This document shows positions 1 to 6,440 of a DNA stretch of 33,806 bases, one piece after another. Origin of the DNA: an uncultured Candidatus Saccharibacteria bacterium (GTDB taxonomy: Bacteria > Patescibacteriota > Saccharimonadia > Saccharimonadales > Saccharimonadaceae); the NCBI GenBank assembly GCA_947302125.1, contig CAMYUL010000007.1, forward strand, positions 1 to 33,806, read 5' to 3'. Each line of letters starts with the position of its first letter. Within the stretch, counting starts at the first letter, position 1. A program made the position numbers and the translations under genes. The notes below the pieces were generated by a model that saw only the letters and a list, made by a program, of their open reading frames with translations, did no database searches and was not told the origin of the DNA.

Positions 1-1965
1 TGTACTCTTCCTACCTACACCTTTACAGACGAAGGTACCTATACTTATCCAATTATTCTCTCTATCCCAAGTTACAGCAAAACATATTCCAATATAACTC
101 TCGCAGTAGAATATGAAGGCATCCCAGCCTTCTGGTCCATTAGCAAGATGCAAGACATGACTCCAGAAGTCTGCTCCTCCGTCTACACTCCAAACAATAC
201 CATCTCCATGACTGACGAGAACATCATCACCAAGGCCCGCTTCATGGCTGGAGACTACAATGTTAATAGTGACTACTCCTCCCCACTCGTCCCAGAAACC
301 ACCCTAGTAGACGACCGTGATGCCGATGGCACTGGTACTAAGAAGAGCTACAAAGTCAGAAAACTAGCTGATGGTAACTGTTGGATGGTAGATGCCCTAG
401 AATACGACCTTCTAGCCCTCTACAACAATGGTAAACGTGGCATCGGCTCTAAGAATGATGGTTCCACCTTCGAGATGACGGATGAGAATCTTGCGAGTGG
501 CGTAGCTGGTTATTATACTACTACGGCCGACGTCTACAACTATGTCATTAACCCTAATACTAAGGCACTGACTAACATTACTAGGTATAGTTATCTTGGC
601 GATGTTACTGGTCAAACCGAATACTACTACACCTGGACAGCAGCCACTGCTGGCCAAGGCTCCCAAAGTGATGCTACAGACAGTGTCTCCGTCGACGGCT
701 CCATCTGCCCAGCTGGCTGGAGACTCCCTACTAACTACACTGACACTACTAACCAAAACATCAGCTGGTCTGCTCTAACTAATGCTTATCTAGGTATTAT
801 TACAACCCCCTATACCGATACCGGTTACCAGACCCTAGAACAATACCCAATTAACCTTTACCGCGCCGGCTACGTGGGCTCTGGTAGCCAGAGCTCCACC
901 GCAGCTACCGACGGCCGCTATTGGTCCTCTATAGCCCGTACTGCTAACCTCGGCCACGCCTTGTACTACGGCACGTCCTACGTCACCCCTCAGAACTACC
1001 ACACTAAGTACAGCGGTTTACAGATACGCTGTGTAGCCAACCCTCCAGAAAAGACCTTCTGGACTATCGGTACTATGCAAGAAATGACCCCAGGAATCTG
1101 CGCTACGGTCTACACCCCAACCAACGCCGTCTCTATGACCGACGAGAACATCATTACTCTAGAAAGATACCGAAACGGTGATTACGATTCCGTAACCAGT
1201 GATAATTCCTCTCCGCTCGTCCCAGAAAGAACCTTGCTTGATGACCGTGATGCTGACGGTACTGGTACTAAGAAGAGCTACAAAGTCAGAAAACTAGCTG
1301 ATGGTAACTGCTGGATGGTAGATGACCTAGAATACGACCTTCTAGCCCTCTATAACAATGGCAAACGTGGCATCGGCTCTAAGAATGACGGCTCCACCTT
1401 CGAGATGACGGATGCTAACCTTGCAACTGGCGTAGCAGGATACTATACTACTACGGCTAACGCCTACAACTACGTCATCAATCCTAACGCTAAACCACTA
1501 ACCAATATAACTAGGACTAGCTACCTTGGCGATGTTACTGGTCAAACCGAATACTACTACACCTGGACTGGCGCCACAGCTGGTCAAGGTTCCCAAACCA
1601 ACACTAGCGGCACCATCGATGGCTCCATCTGCCCAGCTGGCTGGAGACTCCCTACTAACTACAATGACACTGCTAACCAAAACATCAGCTGGGGTGCTCT
1701 AACTAATACTTATCTAGGTATTACTACAAACACATCTACCACTACCGGTTACCAAACCCTAGACCAATACCCAATTAGTCTTTACCGCACCGGCCACGTG
1801 TACTCTGGTAACCAGGTTAGTGCTACCTACGGCAACTATTGGTCCTCTACAGCCAGTGGTGCTAACTATGGCTACTCCCTGCGCTACTACGCGTCAGGCG
1901 TCACCCCTCAGAGCTACTACTTTAAGTACTACGGTTACCCGCTACGCTGTGTAGCATCTCGTTAG
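1..1965 (+). CDS. Secreted FISUMP-repeat surface protein, 5' truncated by the window edge
   Basis: The frame is open from base 1, so the real start and signal peptide lie upstream; 654 codons are visible, ending in TAG. After about 43 residues of beta-sandwich-like sequence come two homologous units (about residues 44-346 and 353-654), each starting with FW(S/T)I and M(Q)(D/E)MTP, followed by a Cys, DDRDADGTGTKKSYKVRKLA, DGNCWMVD(A/D)LEYDL, SICPAGWRLPTNY and a terminal YWSS...RCVA. The DGNCWM, GWRLPT, YWSS and RCV signatures are those of the FISUMP (Fibrobacter succinogenes major paralogous) domain, which is related to formylglycine-enzyme/C-type-lectin folds. This is probably a cell-surface binding protein; the ligand is unknown. 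The second halves of the units differ in a DGR-like manner (see findings). I am confident of family and frame, not of role. Confidence 0.85.
   Translation, partial: CTLPTYTFTDEGTYTYPIILSIPSYSKTYSNITLAVEYEGIPAFWSISKMQDMTPEVCSSVYTPNNTISMTDENIITKARFMAGDYNVNSDYSSPLVPETTLVDDRDADGTGTKKSYKVRKLADGNCWMVDALEYDLLALYNNGKRGIGSKNDGSTFEMTDENLASGVAGYYTTTADVYNYVINPNTKALTNITRYSYLGDVTGQTEYYYTWTAATAGQGSQSDATDSVSVDGSICPAGWRLPTNYTDTTNQNISWSALTNAYLGIITTPYTDTGYQTLEQYPINLYRAGYVGSGSQSSTAATDGRYWSSIARTANLGHALYYGTSYVTPQNYHTKYSGLQIRCVANPPEKTFWTIGTMQEMTPGICATVYTPTNAVSMTDENIITLERYRNGDYDSVTSDNSSPLVPERTLLDDRDADGTGTKKSYKVRKLADGNCWMVDDLEYDLLALYNNGKRGIGSKNDGSTFEMTDANLATGVAGYYTTTANAYNYVINPNAKPLTNITRTSYLGDVTGQTEYYYTWTGATAGQGSQTNTSGTIDGSICPAGWRLPTNYNDTANQNISWGALTNTYLGITTNTSTTTGYQTLDQYPISLYRTGHVYSGNQVSATYGNYWSSTASGANYGYSLRYYASGVTPQSYYFKYYGYPLRCVASR
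844..1029 (+). other. Putative hypervariable segment of FISUMP unit 1 (DGR-like)
   Basis: This segment precedes and includes the YWSS...RCV terminus of unit 1. Compared with unit 2 (1768-1947), in the 40 codons from 910 to 1029 there are 21 differing codons; 19 change the amino acid and 17 of those keep the third base. Typical pairs are gac/tac, cgc/aac, cgt/agt, tac/cgc, ggc/tac, aac/agc and agc/tac. That is the pattern expected if adenines of AAC/AAT template codons were randomised. No reverse transcriptase or template repeat is visible in the window. Confidence 0.5.
1768..1947 (+). other. Putative hypervariable segment of FISUMP unit 2 (DGR-like)
   Basis: Counterpart of 844-1029 at the extreme C-terminus of the protein, which is the usual place for a DGR variable region. 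It is rich in Tyr, Asn, Ser and Gly codons ending in C or T, flanked by the invariant YWSS and RCVA blocks. Confidence 0.5.
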
Positions 1966-2026
1966 TTCTTTAGTTCTTTCCCTCCCTAGTTTCCCGAGCA
2001 GAAAGAAAAAGAGCGGGATTTAACCC

Positions 2027-2055
2027 TTGCAAAATTCCTTAATCTTTGCTATAAT
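2027..2055 (+). promoter_or_regulatory. Promoter of rpsL-rpsG
   Basis: A TTGCAA box at 2027-2032 and TATAAT at 2050-2055 are separated by 17 bp. The transcript would have a leader of about 75 nt before rpsL. Confidence 0.8.
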
Positions 2056-2071
2056 AACCCCAAGAGTTTCA

Positions 2072-2111
2072 GGCGGCTACGCATTGCTGTAAACGTAGCG
2101 GCCACAGCAAT
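2072..2111 (+). promoter_or_regulatory. Structured rpsL leader: interlocking stems, possible pseudoknot
   Basis: Stem 1 pairs GCTACG (2076-2081) with CGTAGC (2094-2099), extendable by GGC/GCC across a G-G mismatch. Stem 2 pairs ATTGCTGT (2083-2090), in the loop of stem 1, with ACAGCAAT (2104-2111). The order A-B-A'-B' allows either an H-type pseudoknot or two mutually exclusive hairpins. It lies just upstream of the AAAGGG ribosome binding site (2122-2126 region), so translational feedback by S12 or S7 is a reasonable inference but not shown. Confidence 0.55.
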
Positions 2112-2135
2112 ATCAATCTAAAAGGGATAATTTTA

Positions 2136-2549
2136 ATGCCAACTATTAATCAGTTGATTAGAAAGCCTCGCAAGAAGGCTATCAAGAAATCCAAGGCTCC
2201 AGCATTGGGATCCATTGTCAACACATTAAAGACCCGTTACTACAATCAGCCATCCCCATTAAAGCGTGGTGTCTGTATCAAGGTAACAACTAAGACTCCA
2301 AAGAAACCTAACTCCGCTCTTCGTAAGGTCGCTCGTGTTCGCCTTACTAACGGCCAGGAAGTTTGGGCCTACATCGGTGGCGAGGGTCACAACCTCCAGG
2401 AGCACGCTGTTGTGCTCGTTCGTGGTGGTCGTGTTCCAGATCTTCCAGGTGTTCGCTATCATATCGTTCGCGGTACTTTGGACCTTCAGGGTGTTGATGG
2501 TCGCAAGCAGGGCCGTTCCAAGTACGGTGCTAAGAAAGGAGACAAGTAA
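2136..2549 (+). CDS. rpsL: 30S ribosomal protein S12
   Basis: 137 residues, full length for bacterial S12, a decoding-centre protein of the small subunit. Family signatures are present: the MPTINQL start, [27 protein letters not shown] and PGVRYH. An AAAGGG ribosome binding site lies about 9 nt before the ATG. First gene of a two-gene operon with rpsG, whose ATG overlaps the TAA by one base. One oddity: the loop that is usually GGRVKDLPGV reads [10 protein letters not shown], so the conserved lysine (E. coli K87 region) linked to streptomycin resistance is a proline. The other key lysine in PKKPNSA is kept. Identification is certain. Confidence 0.98.
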   Translation: MPTINQLIRKPRKKAIKKSKAPALGSIVNTLKTRYYNQPSPLKRGVCIKVTTKTPKKPNSALRKVARVRLTNGQEVWAYIGGEGHNLQEHAVVLVRGGRVPDLPGVRYHIVRGTLDLQGVDGRKQGRSKYGAKKGDK

Positions 2550-3028
2550 TGCCACGTAAAGTTACTACTACTCTTCAGAGAAAGGTCTCCCCAGATCGCA
2601 AGTATCAGTCCATTTTGGTTCAGAGACTCATCAATAAGTCTATGCTAGATGGCAAGAAGCAGGCCGCCGAGAAGGCAGTTTACGCTGCTCTAGAAGGCGC
2701 TGCTAAGAAGCTCAAGTCCGAAGATCCAGTCGCGGTCTTCGAGAAAGCTCTCGCTAACGTTAGCCCAGATTTTGAAGTTAAGTCCCGCCGTGTTGGTGGT
2801 GCTAACTACCAGATTCCATTCCCAATCTCTGGTCACCGTCAGCAACACTTTGCTTTCTCTTGGCTAGTCCAGGCTGCCCGCGCTCGTTCTGGTATGCCTT
2901 ACGCCAAGCGCCTCGAAGCAGAAATCGTTGATGCTTATAATGAGACCGGTGCTGCCTTCAAGAAGAAGGAAGACTGTCACCGCATGGCTGAAGCCAACCG
3001 TGCTTTTGCACACTTCGCTCGCGCCTAA
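2549..3028 (+). CDS. rpsG: 30S ribosomal protein S7
   Basis: 159 residues, normal length. S7 nucleates assembly of the 3' domain of 16S rRNA and contacts the E site. It has the typical MPRK start, the ANYQIPFPISGHRQ beta-hairpin region (normally ..YQVPVEV..) and the late helices ending AFAHFARA. The start codon overlaps the rpsL stop by one base, with AAAGGAG about 7 nt upstream inside rpsL, so the two are translationally coupled. The usual next str-operon genes, fusA and tuf, do not follow; a long hairpin terminator does. Confidence 0.97.
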   Translation: MPRKVTTTLQRKVSPDRKYQSILVQRLINKSMLDGKKQAAEKAVYAALEGAAKKLKSEDPVAVFEKALANVSPDFEVKSRRVGGANYQIPFPISGHRQQHFAFSWLVQAARARSGMPYAKRLEAEIVDAYNETGAAFKKKEDCHRMAEANRAFAHFARA

Positions 3029-3034
3029 GTTCAT

Positions 3035-3155
3035 AGAACTAAACGCAATAAAAAATCTCAGTGCATATCAAGGCTGAATCATAGTCAAGATGACAACTTT
3101 AGTGTCATCTTGACGATTCACCTAGCACTGAGATTTTTTGATTGCGTTTAGTTCT
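3035..3155. repeat. Long nested inverted repeat LIR1 after rpsG, likely terminator
   Basis: Outer arms 3035-3064 and 3125-3155 match over 30 of 31 positions (one bulged C). Inside, TGAATC/GATTCA (3075-3080 / 3115-3120) and a perfect 12-bp stem (3084-3095 / 3103-3114, 7-nt loop) continue the fold into one long hairpin. The descending arm contains T6 after a GC-containing stem, so it can terminate rpsL-rpsG transcription. It does not resemble a simple short intrinsic terminator. Confidence 0.85.
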
Positions 3156-3171
3156 AGCAACCTACCTGTGC

Positions 3172-3177
3172 TATAAT
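3172..3177 (+). promoter_or_regulatory. Promoter -10 of rubrerythrin-ruvB
   Basis: TATAAT preceded by TGTGC (extended -10 style). No good -35 is seen; the upstream sequence is the distal arm of LIR1. An AAGGAG ribosome binding site at 3184-3189 gives a leader of roughly 10-12 nt. Confidence 0.7.
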
Positions 3178-3194
3178 GGAGAAAAGGAGTTTTT

Positions 3195-3743
3195 ATGGCA
3201 AACAAAGATTTCACTTCATCTAAGACGTACAAGAACTTGCAGGCCGCTTTCTCTGGCGAGACCCAGGCTTATACCAAGTATCAGTATTATTCCAGCAAGG
3301 CCAAGAAAGACGGTTTCGAGCAGATTGCTGCGATTTTTGACGAGACCGCTGGCAACGAGAAGGAGCATGCTAAGATTTGGTTCAAGATTCTTCATGATGG
3401 CGCAGTGCCAGATACTACCGAGAATTTGAAGGACGCCATTAAGGGCGAGGATTACGAGACCAACGAGATGTACAAGCAGTTTGCCGAGCAAGCTAGGGAA
3501 GAAGGATTTGAGGAGATTGCTCAGAAATTTGAAGCTGTTGGCGCTATCGAGAAAGAGCACGAGGAGCGTTATCAGAAGTTGTTAGAGAACGTCGAGAACG
3601 ATGTAGTCTTTAAGTCTGACAAGGTTACTGTTTGGAAGTGTCGCAATTGCGGATATATTTATGTTGGCAATGAAGCCCCAGAGGTTTGCCCAGTTTGTGA
3701 TCATCCACAGAGCTTCTTCGAGATTCGCGCTACTAATTATTAG
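3195..3743 (+). CDS. rbr: Rubrerythrin
   Basis: 182 residues. The N-terminal ferritin-like diiron four-helix domain carries E22 in SGETQAYTKY and the ExxH pairs in GNEKEHAKIW and IEKEHEERY. The C-terminal rubredoxin domain shows CRNCGYIYVG and CPVCDHPQSFFE, i.e. two CxxC iron knuckles. Rubrerythrins reduce hydrogen peroxide in the cytoplasm of anaerobes and microaerophiles using rubredoxin or NADH-linked electrons. It has its own promoter and a good SD (AAGGAG, 5 nt spacing). ruvB starts 8 nt after its stop and is probably co-transcribed, pairing peroxide defence with recombinational repair. Confidence 0.95.
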   Translation: MANKDFTSSKTYKNLQAAFSGETQAYTKYQYYSSKAKKDGFEQIAAIFDETAGNEKEHAKIWFKILHDGAVPDTTENLKDAIKGEDYETNEMYKQFAEQAREEGFEEIAQKFEAVGAIEKEHEERYQKLLENVENDVVFKSDKVTVWKCRNCGYIYVGNEAPEVCPVCDHPQSFFEIRATNY

Positions 3744-3751
3744 GATAGAAA

Positions 3752-4774
3752 ATGGGAATCGAGCGCATCGTTAGTACTAGCTTACCTGAGGAGAACAAGG
3801 AAGAAGAGGAGATTATTGAGAAGTCTCTTCGTCCGCTTACTTTTGATGAGTACATCGGCCAGGACCGCATGAAGAACAATTTGAAGATTGCTATTGATGC
3901 TGTCAAGAAGCGCAGGGCTAACGATGACAAGGCTGCGACGCTAGATCATATATTATTGTATGGCCCTCCAGGACTGGGCAAGACTACTATGGCCAATGTG
4001 ATTGCTCACGAGATGGGCGCCAATCTTAAGATTACTTCTGGTCCAGCTATTGAACGGGCCGGCGATCTCGCCAGTATCCTAACCAACCTGCAGGATGGCG
4101 ACGTGCTATTTATCGACGAAATTCATCGTTTGCGCCGCGCCGTAGAAGAGGTATTATATTCCGCTATGGAAGATTTTAAGTTGGATATCACTATCGGCAA
4201 AGGCCCAGCGGCGCGGAGCGTTCGCCTTGATCTCCCCAATTTCACCGTCATTGGGGCTACCACCCGCACTGGCTCGCTCGCCGGCCCTCTGCGTGATCGC
4301 TTTGGTATGCTGCATCGCCTAGAGTACTACACTGAGAAGGAAATCGAGCAAATTGTATCTAGAACTGCTAATATTTTGGATACCAAGATTGAGCCGGATG
4401 CTGTCAGTTTGCTTTCCACCCGTTCTAGAAGGACACCGCGCATTGCTAACCGGCTCGTTCGCCGCGTCCGTGACTATGCCGATGTTAATGGTGATGGAAT
4501 TATCGATAAAAATATTGCCGAAAAAGCTCTCGACCTTATGGAGATTGACGAGCTTGGTCTTGACCCAGCCGACCGGAATTTGTTAAGGCTCATGGAAGAG
4601 AATTACGACGATCGCCCAGTTGGCCTTAATACCCTTGCTGCTCTGACTGGTGACGAGGCTACTACTATTGAGGATTACAACGAGCCGTATCTATTACAAA
4701 TCGGCTTTATTGAGCGTACTCCAAGAGGTCGAAGGATTACCGAAAAAGCCAAAAAACATTTACATTCTGCCTAA
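3752..4774 (+). CDS. ruvB: Holliday junction branch migration ATPase RuvB
   Basis: 340 residues, normal length. AAA+ motor that drives branch migration on RuvA-bound junctions. Visible are the FDEYIGQ start of the large ATPase domain, Walker [10 protein letters not shown] (from residue 71), Walker B DEIH (D122), [18 protein letters not shown], sensor-1 GATTRTGSL, the arginine-finger region PLRDRFG, and the C-terminal winged helix ending [11 protein letters not shown]. Spacing of 8 nt from rbr suggests co-transcription; only a weak AGGAT-like SD is present. No ruvA or ruvC is adjacent. Confidence 0.97.
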   Translation: MGIERIVSTSLPEENKEEEEIIEKSLRPLTFDEYIGQDRMKNNLKIAIDAVKKRRANDDKAATLDHILLYGPPGLGKTTMANVIAHEMGANLKITSGPAIERAGDLASILTNLQDGDVLFIDEIHRLRRAVEEVLYSAMEDFKLDITIGKGPAARSVRLDLPNFTVIGATTRTGSLAGPLRDRFGMLHRLEYYTEKEIEQIVSRTANILDTKIEPDAVSLLSTRSRRTPRIANRLVRRVRDYADVNGDGIIDKNIAEKALDLMEIDELGLDPADRNLLRLMEENYDDRPVGLNTLAALTGDEATTIEDYNEPYLLQIGFIERTPRGRRITEKAKKHLHSA

Positions 4775-4787
4775 TCTGTGGTATAAT
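4759..4787 (+). promoter_or_regulatory. Promoter of the PH-like membrane protein gene
   Basis: TTTACA (4759-4764), 17 bp, then GTGG-TATAAT (4782-4787). It overlaps the last codons of ruvB. AAAGGG follows 7 nt before the ATG at 4806. Confidence 0.7.
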
Positions 4788-4805
4788 AACGAAAAGGGAA
4801 AGCCT

Positions 4806-5549
4806 ATGAAACAGGAACTCATCAAACTCCATCACGCAAGAAGTCTCAAGGATTTTCCTGAGTTGCGTCTAGAGGAGAACGAATATGTTGAGCTAGCCAT
4901 TCAGCGTTCCAAGCTGGGGCTTATTTTTATCTGGGGTGCCGCTGCAGCTGGCTACCTTGCTCTTATTGTCGCACTGTTCTTTATGACTTTTGATGGCGGC
5001 GGCATCACTATGAATCTCAATGGCTTTGCTAAGTCTTATATCTATCTCATCATTCTAGTTTTGTTTGGAATTATTACTATTTCCGCTCTTGTCGGTTCGC
5101 GTGTCTATCAAGGCAACCGCCTTTATGTTACTAATAAGCGTCTCATCCATCATCGCGCCAATTCATTATTCTCCAAGTCAGTTAACATCATCGAGCTTCT
5201 TTCCATCGAGGATGTCTCTTTCCAGCAGGAAAACATCGGCGATCACATCTTCAAGCTCGGTACTATCAGAATGTCCACCGTTGGTGACGAGACCACTTAT
5301 ACCTTCAAATATGTCAATACGCCAAAAGATGAGCTTGATATGATTACTCACCTCGTCCACGTCGAGAAGGAAAAGACTAAGCGCCGCCATCGCCGTCCAG
5401 ATGAGGAGCAGTATTATGACGACGAGGATTACGAGCACTATCTAGATAGCATTCACGCCGCAGAGACTAAGACTGTAGAAACCGAAACCCCAGCTGCCCA
5501 GGCTCAAGCCCAGGCCCCTACTCCTACCCAGGTTATCAATCAGAAATAA
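4806..5549 (+). CDS. Membrane protein with bacterial PH-like (YdbS/bPH2-type) domain
   Basis: 247 residues. I chose ATG 4806 (MKQELIKLHH) over an upstream in-frame start because it has AAAGGG 7 nt upstream and a promoter just before it; the longer form would run through ruvB. Two membrane segments (about residues 38-62 and 75-95) flank a short Gly-rich outside loop. Next comes NRLYVTNKRLIHH, typical of bacterial PH domains of the DUF304/bPH2 group, and a strand-rich region through RMSTVGDETTYTF. The tail is charged (RRHRRPDEEQYYDDEDYEHY) and then Ala/Gln/Pro-rich, probably disordered. Function is unknown; family members are often envelope or stress associated. Confidence 0.75.
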   Translation: MKQELIKLHHARSLKDFPELRLEENEYVELAIQRSKLGLIFIWGAAAAGYLALIVALFFMTFDGGGITMNLNGFAKSYIYLIILVLFGIITISALVGSRVYQGNRLYVTNKRLIHHRANSLFSKSVNIIELLSIEDVSFQQENIGDHIFKLGTIRMSTVGDETTYTFKYVNTPKDELDMITHLVHVEKEKTKRRHRRPDEEQYYDDEDYEHYLDSIHAAETKTVETETPAAQAQAQAPTPTQVINQK

Positions 5550-5939
5550 TTAGCTGCGATTTCTTTTAATATAATCGTCTTCTTTTTCTAGGATAGCGCG
5601 AAGTGTGTATTCTTTGCATTTGCCATCTTCGCAGTTAGCAGCCTCGTAAGTGTACGAGCTACCACTCTTGCCGAGGTTATTTCCAAATGGATCAGTGAAC
5701 AAATTTGGATCAATTACTGGCAAATTTTCTTCAGAAATTGTCTCAGGATAATAGCCATTTTCTGCATAGAAGCCCTCTTCTAGGGCATAATACATGGCGT
5801 TAATTGCAATCTTGCGGTCGTCATCGCGAGCCATCGCTTCAATGTTGATTTTTTGCAAGAAGAACAAGATTAGTGCAAGTGTCGCAAAAGCAATCACTAC
5901 GACCAGTTCCAAAATAGTAAAACCATGCTTATTTTTCAT
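5550..5939 (-). CDS. Type IV pilin-like / pseudopilin protein
   Basis: 129 residues. MKNKHG|FTILELVVVIAF is a class III signal: short basic leader, Gly before the cleavage site, Phe at +1 and Glu at +5, followed by a hydrophobic helix to about residue 29. This is what prepilin peptidase PilD processes. The mature globular part contains YYALEEGFYAENGYYPE and FTDPFGN, motifs common in pseudopilins, and two Cys in ANCEDGKCKEY. It could be a pilus subunit for attachment or twitching or a competence pseudopilin; no assembly genes are adjacent. It is read convergently with the gene at 4806 and has a leaderless promoter (TATACT ending 6 nt before the ATG). Confidence 0.85.
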   Translation of the reverse strand: MKNKHGFTILELVVVIAFATLALILFFLQKINIEAMARDDDRKIAINAMYYALEEGFYAENGYYPETISEENLPVIDPNLFTDPFGNNLGKSGSSYTYEAANCEDGKCKEYTLRAILEKEDDYIKRNRS

Positions 5940-5945
5940 GCTTTT

Positions 5946-5974
5946 AGTATAACACGATTTGTGGTATAATACAA
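5946..5974 (-). promoter_or_regulatory. Leaderless promoter of the pilin gene, overlapping the tRNA promoter
   Basis: Read on the minus strand: TTGTAT (5974-5969), 17 bp, TATACT (5951-5946), then 6 nt to the ATG. The -35 overlaps the last bases of the plus-strand -10 (5965-5970). Confidence 0.65.
5965..5970 (+). promoter_or_regulatory. Promoter -10 of the tRNA-Arg/tRNA-Ser unit
   Basis: GTGG-TATAAT, 18 nt upstream of the mature tRNA-Arg 5' end. Overlaps the -35 of the divergent pilin promoter. Confidence 0.75.
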
Positions 5975-5988
5975 TTATTCCATTTTTT

Positions 5989-6063
5989 GGAGCCGTCGTT
6001 CAACGGATAGGACATATCCCCTCTAAGGATACAATGCTGGTTCGATTCCAGCCGGCTCTACCA
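5989..6063 (+). tRNA. tRNA-Arg (anticodon UCU)
   Basis: Cloverleaf with acceptor arms GGAGCCG/CGGCTCT (G1-U72 wobble), anticodon stem TATCC/GGATA with loop CCTCTAA, T-loop GTTCGATTC and an encoded CCA end. Reads AGA codons. Followed after 15 nt by tRNA-Ser, so probably co-transcribed. Confidence 0.93.
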
Positions 6064-6078
6064 CATCTTCAGACATCT

Positions 6079-6164
6079 GGAGAGGTGGCCGAGTGGTTGA
6101 TGGCACTGGTCTTGAAAACCAGAGAGTGAAAGCTCCGCAGGTTCGAATCCTGTCCTCTCCGCCA
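6079..6164 (+). tRNA. tRNA-Ser (anticodon UGA)
   Basis: 86 nt with the long variable arm of class II tRNAs. Acceptor GGAGAGG/CCTCTCC, anticodon stem CTGGT/ACCAG with loop CTTGAAA, encoded GCCA end. Reads UCA and probably other UCN codons. Confidence 0.94.
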
Positions 6165-6182
6165 TCTTTTCGAATTTTGTGG

Positions 6183-6188
6183 TATAAT
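6183..6188 (+). promoter_or_regulatory. Promoter -10 of tRNA-Met
   Basis: GTGG-TATAAT ending only 9 nt before the mature tRNA 5' end, implying a 5' leader of about 2-3 nt. Confidence 0.75.
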
Positions 6189-6197
6189 GGAATAAGT

Positions 6198-6274
6198 GGC
6201 ATGGTAGCTCAGTTGGTTAGAGCGTGGGACTCATAAGCCCAAGGTCACTGGTTCGATCCCAGTCCATGCTACCA
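6198..6274 (+). tRNA. tRNA-Met (anticodon CAU, probably elongator)
   Basis: 77 nt. Acceptor GGCATGG/CCATGCT (G1-U72), D arm GCTCAGTTGGTTAGAGC, anticodon loop CTCATAA, T arm with GTTCGATC, encoded ACCA. The body resembles elongator tRNA-Met; tRNA-Ile2, which also has a CAU anticodon before lysidine modification, cannot be excluded. It ends in a T6 run. Confidence 0.9.
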
Positions 6275-6304
6275 TTTTTTATGTCCATAGAACTACGCTT
6301 ATGA

Positions 6305-6333
6305 TTGCAATTCTAGGGGAAAAGTAGTAAAAT
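6305..6333 (+). promoter_or_regulatory. Promoter of hppA
   Basis: TTGCAA (6305-6310), 17 bp, TAAAAT (6328-6333). The leader to the ATG at 6441 is about 100 nt. Confidence 0.7.
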
Positions 6334-6342
6334 ACAGTCAGT

Positions 6343-6401
6343 GGGCAGTGAGGATATGCCCATTTTTTACAGGTGTCTACGACGCATATCAATTTCGTCG
6401 T
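6343..6401 (+). promoter_or_regulatory. Structured hppA leader with terminator-like hairpin
   Basis: GGGCA (6343-6347) pairs with TGCCC (6357-6361) and is followed at once by ATTTTTT (6362-6368), the form of an intrinsic terminator just after the predicted start site. A second perfect 6-bp stem, ACGACG/CGTCGT (6379-6384 / 6396-6401), lies between it and the SD. This could be a transcription attenuator or, alternatively, the end of read-through from the tRNA genes. No known riboswitch consensus was recognised. Confidence 0.5.
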
Positions 6402-6440
6402 TGGGTAGGGAGCAAGTTCTTTAAAAAGGAGGAAAAAGCT

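Larger units (their letters stand above)
130..1962 (+). repeat. Tandem duplication of about 930 bp inside the FISUMP gene
   Basis: Unit 1 (from 130) and unit 2 (from 1057) align at an offset of 927-930 bp, dropping to 924 and then 918 after small in-frame deletions. Stretches such as 331-380 and 1261-1310 are identical at the nucleotide level, and 595-635 matches 1525-1565. The N-terminal half of each unit is almost unchanged, with a few third-base changes, while the C-terminal half has diverged strongly. Confidence 0.9.

Noticed and set aside
4650-4805. Longer start for the PH-like membrane protein
   Set aside because: It would overlap ruvB by 125 bp and precede its own promoter and SD.
6348-6440. 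Extension of hppA to a GTG at 6348
   Set aside because: The GTG lies in the terminator-like hairpin, while ATG 6441 has a strong SD and starts directly before the first membrane helix.
6340-6440. Fluoride (crcB) riboswitch before hppA
   Set aside because: Pyrophosphatase genes are sometimes under it, but the conserved fluoride aptamer sequence is not recognisable.
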